NCBI GenBank assembly: GCA_029204225.1
Contig: CM055096.1
Location: 63,002,240 to 63,066,239 of the forward strand
Length of the DNA: 64,000 nucleotides
Source of the DNA: Diphasiastrum complanatum
Taxonomy: Eukaryota; Streptophyta; Lycopodiopsida; Lycopodiales; Lycopodiaceae
Direction of reading: 5' to 3'
Every line of letters starts with the position of its first letter. Positions within the stretch are counted from its first letter, which is position 1. The position numbers and the translations under genes were made by a program. The notes beneath the pieces were generated by a model. That model did no database searches. It was not told the DNA's origin and saw only the letters and a list, made by a program, of their open reading frames with translations. Below are positions 12,101 to 24,652 of this stretch, in pieces.

Positions 12101-15100
12101 GGAAGATAGAGCTATTGAAGATTTCTTGCGATTGTTCTAGGAAACTGGACCATTGTTGAGGAAGAATGTAAATCTGGAAGTGGATTTACGAGTGTCTACA
12201 TCTCGTGCCCAACTTGCATTTGTGTAACCACTGAGAAAATTGAGTTTGTCGTTACCGACTACTCCATAACAAATGCAAAAGTCCATAGTAGCTCGAAGAT
12301 ATCTCATAACTCTGACAAGAGCCTTCCAACATGTTACACCAGGGTTAGTCATAAACTGACTGAGAGAGCTGACTGCATGTCTGGCCTGGTACAGATCATG
12401 GCGTACATAAGAGATCCTATAATAGAATGGTAAGGATACTCACGCATCTGCTCCTTCTCATGAATTGTTTGGGGACACTGGTCCTTTGACAATTTGAGAC
12501 CTGATTCCATTGGTGAGAGAGCTAACTTGCAATTCATCAGATTATATCTGACTAACATGTTGTAGATGTACCTCTGTTGTGATTAATGTAAACCAACTTC
12601 TATTTTTTGTCTCTGTGGCTTTGTATACCAAGGCAGAAATGAGCTTCGCCCAGATCGGTCATGTCGAATTCGAAAAATAGCATTGTCTTGGCCTCTTTTA
12701 TCAGATCGGTCCTATTGCTGAAAAGCAATGTATCATCCACGTATAAAGTGATAATGATAAAAGACTGCTGCAAGATTTGCGAAACAATGGAGATAAAATT
12801 ATTGGAGAGAAAGGATCAACAAAAAGAGGAATATTAGGCATGCCTATGGTTTGATCTAAAAGAAATCCTAGCTTGTTTTCCAAAGATGCAGCTATGACAG
12901 ACAGGGAGATCTACATTACCAGAAGGATAGTCGAGATCAAAAACCATGGATTGTCTGGACATGTTCAAAACAAATGCATAATTCAAGTGTCCTAAGCGAT
13001 GATGCCATAGTAATGCTTTATTGACTAGAACAGAGGTTTTCAAGGCTTGACTAGACTCAGAATAACAATGTACCAATCTGTATAAGTAACTCTGCCTCCT
13101 GCCGAGTGCAAGGATCTTATTACTCCTATCAATAATTTTACATTAATCAGATTCAAATTCTACTTTATGACCTAAATCTGTAATTCTACTTATTGATAAC
13201 AAATTTGTAGAGAGTTTAGGAACATATAAGGCCTTTGATAGTAATTTGAATTGATCATGCTGGAATCGCAATCTTATAGTACCTTCACCTTCAATAGTGT
13301 GAGTACTATTGTCACCAAGATGAACAAATTTCTTCGTGCTGTAAGGCATGTAGGAGTTAAAAATCTTGCGTTGATTGGTCACGTGTTGAGTTGCTCCAGA
13401 ATCCAGAAACCATGAATCATCCAAAAATGCGCTTTGATCTTTGACCATGAATGCGCCTTCGTCCACTTCGACTTGGGGAGTAAACTGTGTTTGCTTGTTG
13501 ATTAGGTTGTTTGGCTGCGTTCTTCGCTTGGAGAATTCGGCAATACTTGATCTCATGGTTATTGCGCTTGCAATATCTGCAAAACATCTTCTTCTTCGAT
13601 TGTGGATCTGATGATTGTGCTTGACTTTGAGTCTGTTTTTTATTCGTTGCAGCCTTCTTGGAGCTTTTTTGCTTCTGTCGCTTAGAGCCTTTGCTGACTT
13701 ATAGAGCCTGAGAGGAGGAAGTAGACGAAGTGTCTTGACTTCTCCTATTGTCTTCTCGCAGCAACATAGTGATAACTCTAGTAAGAGCTAAATCTGAGTG
13801 TATCGATATGATCATCACCCAGTTCTCATATGTAGAGGGCAAGCTTGAAAGCAATGTCATAATTGCGTCTTGATCGTCTATGACTGATCCGACAGCGGCC
13901 ATCTGTTGTAAGAGATTTTAAACTGATTAATGTGATTCTGAAGAGAATCACCAGTAGATATCTTGAATGTAAAGAATTTCTTTCATAGATATAACTTAGT
14001 AGCTACATCCCTCACGTCATATAGTGAGTTCAGGATGTCCCAAACGTCTCTTGACATTTTAGCTTCAGCTATGTGTCCAATCTGTGTATCTGATATATTG
14101 AGGATAATAAGCATGAAAGCTTTTACCGTCCTTCGATTTCCACTTTGAGTCGTCGTCTTCAGGTTTATTTCTGTACATGTAACAACATCCCATAAGTCGC
14201 TGGCGATTAGCAAGGTCTTCATCTTAAATCTCCACAAATGATAATTGGATCCATTCATTTTGTCTGCGATAAGACCAGCTTTACTTTGAGAATCCATCTG
14301 GAACTTAGTCTGTCGATTGTATCGATGACGCTAAGATGTAGTAAGAATATCAATTCCCTGATACTGAAAGGTTGAAAGGAACTTAAGAGTGTGATATCAG
14401 GGTTGTCCCACACTTTGCCAGAGTCATTTCCTTAACATTTGAGGCACTTAGATGGGATTCCTGACAGGCGAAAAAGGCGACACTGTTGTCAACTCCGTGT
14501 ATTTCTACAGACTGTGTAAAAACACGGGAAAAACCGTAGAACTGGATAAACAATGGATGAAGATTAAAACCGATTAGTCGATTAGTAAGAAGGAGAATAA
14601 TCCAACAATCTTAGCCATTACACCTATCTAGCATGTCTGAACTTGTTTTAGCTAGCCTACATGGATTAGCTACCCATGCATGGATGCCACATGCCCCAAA
14701 ACATGGATGGTAGGTTACTAGCATAAGAGTTTGCCTAAGGTTGGAAGGAGATTCATTCTTTCACCAGCTAGTTGGTTTCTTGAAGATCTTGGACAACTAA
14801 GCTCCTTACATATGGTATCAAAGTTTTAGAAGAAATCTATTCTAGAGAGAATAGACGTTTCTTGAAGATCTTGGACAACTAAGCTCCTTACAAATGGTAT
14901 CAAAGTTTTAGAAGAAATCTATTCTAGAGAGAATGGACAGTTTTAGAGAAGTAGTTTCAAAGCACCACTTTCCTCCTCTCGTGAGATTTTGGTAGTAAGA
15001 TCATGGGGAAAGGCTTGTGGATTCAATCTAAGGCAGCCAACATCAATTTTATGCTAGGTAGAAAACTTAGTTCTGTAGAGGCAACATCATTTTGCAGGTT

Positions 15101-18100
15101 TAACATTTTTCTTTTTAGGGCAAAGCACCTTTTCAAGGGCCAAAGCATTCATAACTTCACTAATAGGTATCTAGCTTCAAAGAGACTTTAGAGACACCTT
15201 CCCAACACTAATTCGCTACTCAAAAAGAGGTCAACCAAGAAAAACTGGTAACTAATGATGTGTTTGGGATAAAAATTCCATTTTTTGAGCACTTTTCAAG
15301 CTTTTGGAGTTGCTGAGTCATAAAACCCTGGCTACCCGAGATTTGGCACAAAGGATCCCCATAGGAGGGCGAGCTAGTGTAAGGGAGCCTTCAGGAAAAA
15401 AATCAGGAACGATTGCAAGAAATTTACATTCAATAAGAGGTTGCTCTTTGACTATTCTGGAGGCACAATTCTGAAAACCCTGAACACTGATCCATTGTGT
15501 TTGAAGGGTGGGGGGAAACCAAGAACTTAATCAGCATTGTATTGCTGAAAATTGGGCGCACTTTTTGGGCTTTCGAAAAGAGGATATTAGAACTGATTCT
15601 TGCAACAAAAGGATATTAGCACTGATTCTTCCAGCAAACTGAGCACATCATTGCTTGTGAATTTTAGTAGTTGTAAGGCATCTTCCAATGCTGATTTTCC
15701 AGCAAGTTAAAGCGTGCTTTTGAGCCAAATTTTCAGTACACTTCTGAAGTTATTTAAGGGCTCGTTTTCCCACCTCAGCATCTAAGATTCTACTGAGCAC
15801 CTGAGATTCTAGTAACTCATCAATGCACTTTTTCAAGCTAGAATTTTGAAAATCAAATCCTGAATCTTCGTCAAGTTTCGACAGGACTTTTCTCTAGGAA
15901 TCGGAGGTATCTGATGCAAGGCCTTAGAGCTATCTGAGCTTTCAAATTTGTCACACCGTCTTGCATGTGAACTATCACGTTCCAGTTTCCAGCCCACCAG
16001 CTCCAACTATTTGCGGAGCGACTTCGAGTCGGTTCGAGATCGAAAGCCAAAGGGTTTTTTTTTCATAAACGAGTTTGGGGAGTGGGCTTTACTCAGAGCC
16101 AAAACCTTTATTTAAACTTTCTCTATTTTAGTTTTAACCTTTAAGTTTTACATCCTCGTCTCACAACAATTTAAGCATGTACAGTAGACATTAATAAGTG
16201 GCTCCCTTATAGAGGATGATTTATACAATATCTGGAGCATTTTTGTTTGTCTTCTTTGTCAAATGATGAATTTGGATGGGAACGCCACCATATCTTCTTT
16301 GGTTAATCCTGCAAGCGGGTCGAGAAGAGCTTGTCATACCCAATCAGTCCCGTCGTAACATTCTCCGCCAAGATGGCCTAGGCATGCTTGGGAGCTTTAT
16401 TGTTTAAGCTCACGTATGAAGTAAATTTCCTGATATTCTAGTTTAGCATAGATGTTACTATTCTTTCCTGCTTAGTAAACATTTTCTATTAAATTGGTAC
16501 TGTGACATTGAATGGCCCCATATACAATTGGTCTCGATGGTTACATATAAAGATACTCTATTCTATTCACTCAAGATAACTAATAAAAACATGTACCTCA
16601 TTAAATTACAAAAAACTTATCTTTCTGGGACTTGGATGTCGATTGCTCAAAGTGTAGTCCTTTGTAACAGTTATAAGTTCCATATACTGATATGCACCCT
16701 CTGATTTGTCCAATTTCATGGGTTTTCTGGTCACATGTCATATGCTGATCAGTCTGCAGACATTTGAGCCTTATGGCCCCTGTTATTTCACCCCAAGGCG
16801 TTATTGGCTACGACTGTGCAATCTTTCAGCTAAGAACATGTTACCATTATTTTAGAAATGTCTCTAGAAGAGCACTGGCTTAAGGGTCAAAGATCCTTTA
16901 TCTTGTGGAAGATCTGCCAATGTTGAAATAGGGAGACTGTTGATATACCTAAAGTTCATGAATGATCTGGAAGAAAAAGAGGTGAACCTAGCTAGTGAAC
17001 AAACTAGTATGTATAGCACGCATACTGACATAAGATGAGCAGATGCTGCAAACAATGTTACTACTGTATACCTACAATTTCTGTCTAAAAGACAGAATTT
17101 GTGCTTGGAATAAAAGCTAATATGATTATGATTTAAAAACTACCATTCAGGCTGGAAAAGGTGGAGAACTTACGCACGATGAGACAACAATAATCACTGG
17201 AGCTTTAGAGTTAACTGGAAAGACTGCAGCAGATGCAATGACTCCCATTTCAGCAACATTTTCTGTTGATGTCAATGCAAAACTTGACCTGTAATCTGAA
17301 GTCTCTCTTCTCTTCTTAACTTTTCAGCTTTTTATAACATTATATTTACGCTCGAGGTTACACTTGGTTCTCGGTTATGTACTCTGCTGTAACCATTGGA
17401 AACCCTGCATTTGACAGAAACTTCTGTCTTTGACTTCAGGGAGATGATGAATAAGATTCTGACTAAGGGACATAGTCGCATACCTGTTTACTCTGGAAAG
17501 GCTGAAAACATCATAGGACTGATTCTGGTATTTGAATATCTCTATTTTAATCCTCTGTATTCATCTTTGTTCATCCTGGTTACACATGATCAAGGGGGTA
17601 TAACAATATGAGTATCTCCATTTTGTGAATTGCAACTCCTGTTGGTAGTGTCACTTAAAAAATTGGTCAGAGTGTTAGATTATGTTAGCGATATGAAAAC
17701 ATAGTATAATGTGTTGCCATAGTTCGAGTGTAATAGTTTTTGATTTTTCCTTGGAAAAATTTCCAAGAGAGTTTGAAACTTTAAAGTGAGAATCCTCCCT
17801 GGACATATGGAAAAATACAGCATCAGAGCACCGGGTTGAGATCAAGACTTCTATATATGTTAGTTGGTGCATATTTTCTGTATTAAATGCACATGCTGGT
17901 TTCCTAGTTTCTATTAGGATGTTTGTCTAATGATTGTTTGGATTTATCTTAAATGACGAAGTTTGGAAGTTCATGACGTGATAATATGATCAGGAAGAAT
18001 GCATGGATAGCATGAAAGATGGAGTAACTTTATGATCCTGAAAGATACAAAATCAAAGATGGGTTTGGTAAACTTGAAATTCTATTGACATAAGTGATGG

Positions 18101-21100
18101 CAGTAATACAGGTTCTTTTCTACATTTTTTGATAAGCAAAGCAGTTCCCAAGAGAGTCAATTCTCTACAGGTGATTTCTATCTGATTGTAGAGAAACGTC
18201 CGACATAATTGGATGTATTGCTATACCCCAGGAAAATATGGTCATGGTTTGCCATTCGACATAAGACATGTGTCTTCATATCAAACTTTGAAATTTCTCA
18301 ACTTCACCGAACCTGGCCTGGACACAGACTTCCAGAATAAAAACTCTGATGAGTATGGACTAGGTGTTGTTATATTACTTTCAAGACTCATATCCAAGGG
18401 ATTGTTGGTTATGTCTTTCCAAGCACTTCAAGAAGTGGTAGGTAAGCATTCAAGGTTTGATAGATTTCCAAAATATTTCTAGGACACACCATGTATTTGC
18501 TATTCTTCACTGAGAAGAATACATCATTTAGCAACATATTTTTCACGGCCTTCTGGATCCAGTAACAATATCTAGAAATAACAGAAATGGACAAAGCAGC
18601 TTCAGATTTTGTTAAAAAGTTCATAAAGAAGAGAAAGGGAACATTGGTTTAACTTACCTTCACTATCTCTTCCTGCAAGTAAACTATGATGGAGCTGTGT
18701 TCTATGTCCAAGTCTTGGCATCTAAAGACATTAGAATCAAGATTTTCTTAGGTATGAAATGCTCTATGCCACCCAATGCAGGAGGTAAGCTTCTGCAGCT
18801 TGTGGCTTCTATTTTCACACACAAGGCACTAACCACATTCCTCGTAATGTTATTGGCAATTGAAGTTTCATCAAAAGCTAGTCTTTATTTTGGGACTTCC
18901 ATCCTTGTTTCCTATTACCTTTGTGGGTGAAAAAGCCACTGACATGTCGTCCTGAAGATAACATTCCTGCTCCGAAAAGTTACGACTTAGTTTTTATTTT
19001 AAGAATTCTATCTTTTTTTCCATTTTCTTTGCAGGTGAAGAATCTGCTGACAGTTCGTCCTGAAGATGAAGTTCCTGTCCGAAATATTACAATTCGTTAA
19101 ATCCCCAGGTAAATCCCATTGAAATTTTATGCACATGGGTACTTTTCATTTGCTGTACTCAAGTATCTGGTTGTGTGGTGCTCTCTTGTGTTGAAAGGCT
19201 AAGGTAGCATCGTGTACTACCAACTATTTCATGCATGAAGTATTATGAAACACTAGAAGAAACTCTGTAAGTCATCTCAATGTCATTCATGAACCTTGGT
19301 TAAAGGAAATGACCTTGATATTGTATAAGTCTTGCTATTGCAACAAATCTGGTGAGAACAACTCTTGGTTGAATCCTGGAAGTAGTCTATATAGGGGGAG
19401 GGAGGGAGGGGGGTTGGGGTTGGGGTGGGGGGGGGTGTTGAGGGGCTTGCAAAGTAGCTATTTGGGGTGATAAAAACATATGATAAAAATTTGGAAGAAG
19501 GCACTAACGACTCTGAGTTAGCTTGTAGATTGTTCTCTATTTAGTTTTAGAAATTTATGTTGTGATGTTCAAGGTTTCATAACCGTAATAACTCAATGTA
19601 TTGTGTGATGATTTATGACTTGAATGTGTTGGGTGTAGTTTCCAATGTCCATATGTGATTATGACAGGGCAGAAAGAGGACAGTTGTTGCACAGTGTACA
19701 TTGTACATCTTAGTATTTACTTTAGTGTGAAGTTTAACAAAATAGCATACATTTGCTAATGCATCTAATACCATTTCACCACAGCATCACATGGGCTCAT
19801 ATTTGAAATCCAAAGGAATTAATGATCAAAAAGCAACATGAAAATGTGTCAAATAGATTATTGTTCATGGCCTAGTGCAAAGAAGTCAAGTCATCAACTC
19901 ATGTGGCCTACAAAATAATTAGCTTGGACAAATGTGAATTGAGAATGTTGCCATACAAAGGAACTACTCAACAATGTATCATGTCAACTTGTAAAGTTGG
20001 AAAAGATCACTACCATAGCAACGTATAAAGAAATTTCAAACTATGTGAAGTAACCAAGGATGTCCGTACAAAGAGATAATACCTGAGAGACCGGGCACCC
20101 CAACTATGCTCAACAAATCACACCAGTAGGTGAAAGAACAATGGAGGATATGTGTTGATATATGTTGTAATAGCACTCTTCAAACTAGGTGCCAAAAATG
20201 CTGGAGTGTTGACCATAACTTGCTATATAATTTAGTAAGCAATAGATGTATCTTGATTTCCAAAGGGGGCTCGAACTTTGGACCAAAGAAACTTTTGATG
20301 ACAAGCTAATCAACTGAGCCAACTTGGTTAAGTAAACAATAGATGAACAAACAACCTTCAAAATGATTTCCAAATAGAGTGCCAAGTAGAGTAAGGCTGT
20401 CCATAACGGTTTCCACTATTGCTTAAAAATTTCAGCAAGCAATCGAGAAAGGAAATATGCAAGCACATCTCTAAAAGTGGGCGCTAGCATGCATAGGAGT
20501 TTGTCCACCATTTGTACATCCTATAGAAGGTTGAGAAATGTGGAAAATATCTTACAACTAACTTCTACTTCTCAAGATTAATATTTGTGAAGTGCAGCAG
20601 AAGCAAGTCATTGTAGGAAAATGAATAACTTGAAAGGTTTAAAAAATAATACAAAACTATATGAAAGTGAGAACACAAACAAAAGCTAGATAATGGATCT
20701 AAAAGTGTGTCAATGGTATTTTGACTTTCAAGAATCAGATTTGCAAATTGTAAAGTAGACTAGGAGTGTCTTACCGAAGGAAACGCAATGAATACAAAAT
20801 TATGAAAGGCATGATCTTGAGTTAGGAATGTCCAATTAATGAGCTGACATGTAAAACAGATTGTCACAACATCTAACCAAAATCTGTTTGCGTAAAACAA
20901 AACATTCCCTTATGTTGAACGAACTTTGACCTTCAATATCTTTTATAGAAGACTCTGATTGACAAGCTTGAAACTGTGATGAACTTATTTTTAAGTATAG
21001 ATTTTAAATATTCACAAGGAATTCGAAATAGAATAATTGCTAAGAAACCAATGCAACTGACAAAACTCCATTCTGATTACAAACAAAAAACGCTATGGCC

Positions 21101-23271
21101 CAAAATGTGTAGTCAGGCCTAGAGAGAGATAATGGCCAAAGAGAAAAGATCGTCTACAGAGATAAGATGACTATTGAGAGAAGAAAATCAGCAATCAAAG
21201 AAGGCAGGAAAGTGCTTTGGTATCATGTTATGGACTCAATTACAAATATCGGCCTTACAAAAATATCAAATAACATCCACAAAGCATTCTCCAACTTCAA
21301 TTCAAGTCAAGAGTTATCGGTAGAAGAACAATGCAAGGCTCCCATATATATAGCCAATTAGTTTAGTGTAGTTAAGTCCCACTCCTGGGCTAGTCGATTG
21401 TGAAGTCCGAAGTGATGGGAATGAAGACTTACAACATAAGATCATGGGAAGACCCGTCAAGACGGCTGAGCTGAGACCAATGACAAGAGACCCCCGACAC
21501 GCTCAATAGGAACACTCATACCCAGAGAGGCTAGGGTAATATGAGTAGACTGTAGAACCCCCTAGGAAAGAGCGGAATGGAAAAGGGTGATCGACAAGTG
21601 AGTCTTGGGAGGGCCACTAAGTCTGAGGAGGCAATACCTTTGAAATCTAGTAATCAACTGAATCAGATTGTACCTTCGGATGAGAGGACGGTGAAAGCGA
21701 CATAGAATGTGAAGAAATAGATGAATTAGAGTGAACATCCCCTGTATACTATCCCCCTAGATCTAGTTCTTTGTCCAGCACTTCATGATAAAAATTGATA
21801 TTCTATTTTCACTAGTAGCAGTCCATTGATTGTTATTAATTTGGACTCCAATTCAAGTCAAAGTTGAATTACCACTTCTCTACTCTAGAGATGTTCAGTT
21901 CTGATTTTTCAAGAACTTAATCCCAACAAGGCTTCCCTAACCCAAATTCAATGTAAACTAATCCTAGTTAGCTAGGGGTATAGCAAGAGATGGTCTTATC
22001 CTAAATAAAAACTGAGGTGTACTCTTCACATTTGAGAACTCTTCAAGCTTTTTTGGTTTGTGTGCCTACAATCACACAAGTGTGCCATATTCTAGTTAGT
22101 CTGAATGTACTGAATGGAAATAGTTTGTAATCTCTATTCATTGAATAATGCAAGGATATTCTCATCTCATAAGCATCTTATGTTATTTCCATGCTATTTA
22201 TCTGGTTTATTTTGCAACAAAATTGTTTTAGTTTAGTTTTGTTATGGCATAGGCACACAGCAATTTCAGGATGAAAGCTGTTGAATTTGCAGCCCATCAC
22301 TCTAAATTCTTCCTGTTTTTCAAAGCCTTGCATAACCATGCAGTTAATAATCAAATCACAAGAATTTAATTCCATGTGGAATGCCAATCTCATTTAAGAT
22401 TTAGCAATCAATTCTGGATTAAAGATATCTATTCCAGAAACAAGAAAGGTAGACCGTTATAACTTATAAGTAGCTCATCAATTACTTTCGCCAGTCAACT
22501 ATTGTAATCACCTTGCACCTGTGCCCTAATATAGGCATGTAATTGCTTGATCCCTTCTCCATCCTGTCTTGTTTGCTTTGATCAAAAGTCTTTTAGAAGT
22601 TTGCTTTGATTCACCTGTGATATTGAATGACCTTGTCCAAGATATTTGACGCTTTGTATTCTAATTTGGGTATCTGTAAGTCCAAAAATAACTTAGGAAT
22701 GCCCCCCATGCAGCTTTTCTGTAACCAGAAATAACTTGTCTTCTGAGCCATCATATTGGCCTTTAAGTATCTGAAATTACTTAAGTTTCCCTGTTCAGAG
22801 CATCTTTGTCCTGCGTTGAAATCATATAGCTTAGCTAGTAGCAATATCTCCCAGGTAACGTGATGCCTTCCCCTCCAAACTCAGCCTCCTTGTGTCCTGT
22901 TGCAACCTTCATTGCATCACTAAGTTCTTCAAAGGCCTGAATTAACAAGGACGAAATTGAAAGAAACAATTCAAACAGCTTCTTTTGTTTTGGGAAGTCC
23001 CTTCATTAAGCTTGGCATTTACTAATACGCTGTTAAAAGCATGTCACAATGTTGTACATGACCTATGGAAACAATCAGAGTGTTTTTTTTGTTATCAGGG
23101 TGAATGAAACAAGGCCTCTATATGAGATCTTAAATGAGTTTCAGAAAGGTCACAGCCATATGGCTGCAGTAGTAAGGGAATCGGACAAAGATGCCAAAAA
23201 CTTGTGCAAAAATCAGGGAACAAAGTCTGAAATGAGATTCAGATCAATGAATAGAACAATGCAAGGCAAGG

Positions 23272-23323
<52 letters not shown>

Positions 23324-24580
23324 GTTATATTTTATGATAGATTCAGAGATTTTGTAATCATTGTAAAGATCTATTCAGTCATTGCAGTTTTATGTTTTCA
23401 GTACTATTATATTATCACCTATTTTCAAACTGGTTTAGTCAGTTCAGTTTTAGTTTCTGAGACTAAAACTGCAACATTCCCTCAGCATGAATTATTTGAA
23501 ATGTAATCTTTTCAGTCTTATGTACCTTTGGGTACATCACAAAATATTACTACTGTGTTTCTTCCTTCCATTGTCTTTCTGTAACGTGTGAAGAAGTATT
23601 TTCTTGCATCTAATATCAGCTGTTTTTTTTTTTTTCTGAAAAATCTTTGCCATTGCGTTATCTGCTATAACAATCATGCCAATGAAAGTTTAAAAAAAGT
23701 GGATGGTCCATCTGTATGGAGTAGCTTGCACATTTTTTTTATCAATAATAAAAATTCGTCCTTCCAATTTTTCGTAGTTGTTCTTGTGCTGAATGACAAC
23801 ATTCACATGCCAATCTTCCATAGACTTTAATTTTGTATTATCAGACTTTGAAAGTAGGTCAATTTTTCATGTCCACGCCCTTACTGAAGTTAGTAAATGA
23901 TATCAACATGTTACAAATATGTAGTCTTTTGTATGATTTGGTTTTAGTCTAGAGTGCCTGGAGTGTTTCAGTGGAAAAAGTTTCTAAACTGTGTATCTTG
24001 TGCCCTGGAGCAGACTTGTCAAGGCTTATCGCACTAGAATTATCTGAAGAAGAGCCTCCAAAAGGAAGTTCACATACCAACAAGGGGCTGTCATCCAACA
24101 GGCAGAGATTATCTCTGAAAAAAGATGTTTGTGATAGTGGTTCAGATTCTTCTGTCAGTGCTCAGCGTAGGCAAAAATGGGAGCGCACTGGCTCCAAAGA
24201 GATACTGCACCTTAGTCACAAATCTCTAGCAGGTTTCGTAAACAGTCTGGAAGCTGTTGGCATTATCACAATGGAAGATGTGATTGAAGAGCTCTTACAG
24301 GTTCTGAACACCATCTCCTCAACACTTAAAGAAAAAATCTGAAAATACACAGTTTGCACAAGTAATCTTGAGTAGGACTAATTGTGATACTAAGGGTTTT
24401 TCCAAAACCCCGTGGTATTTCACCAAAGGGTGAGATTAAAGAAGAGTCTACTTGGAATTTAGAAAATCAAAATGGCAACAGTGATGTCTCAGATAAATTC
24501 ATCAGTCATGATAATTATCTTTAGATTATTAGAACGTACTATTGAGGTTAGAGTAATAGAATGACAGTGAAGAACTGGCC

Positions 24581-24652
<72 letters not shown>

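Larger units (their letters stand above)
10654..14607 (-). mobile_element. Ty1/Copia retrotransposon, integrase deleted, inside host intron
   Basis: The left LTR is 10654-11742 (TGTTGGAA...CCAACA). The right LTR is truncated and ends CCAACA at 14607. The target duplication ATCTT is present at 10649-10653 and 14608-14612. The polypurine tract (minus AAGAGAGAG) abuts the left LTR. Minus-strand order is gag, zinc knuckle, protease, pre-integrase zinc finger, then RT end and RNase H, which is Copia order. The integrase core and N-terminal RT are missing. The element is antisense to the DUF21-CBS gene. Confidence 0.93.
9109..17150 (+). other. 8.0-kb intron of the DUF21-CBS gene
   Basis: Bounded by a gtctgt donor and an attcag acceptor. 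It contains a Gypsy-like LTR remnant (10326-10640), an antisense Copia element (10654-14607) and an 82-bp tandem duplication (14775-14938). The stretches 9150-10320 and 14950-17150 show no recognisable coding sequence. Confidence 0.7.
19446..23098 (+). other. Remainder of a 4.0-kb DUF21-CBS intron
   Basis: It contains the SINE copy 1 and the LTR at 21225-21751. No coding sequence is recognised elsewhere. Confidence 0.5.
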
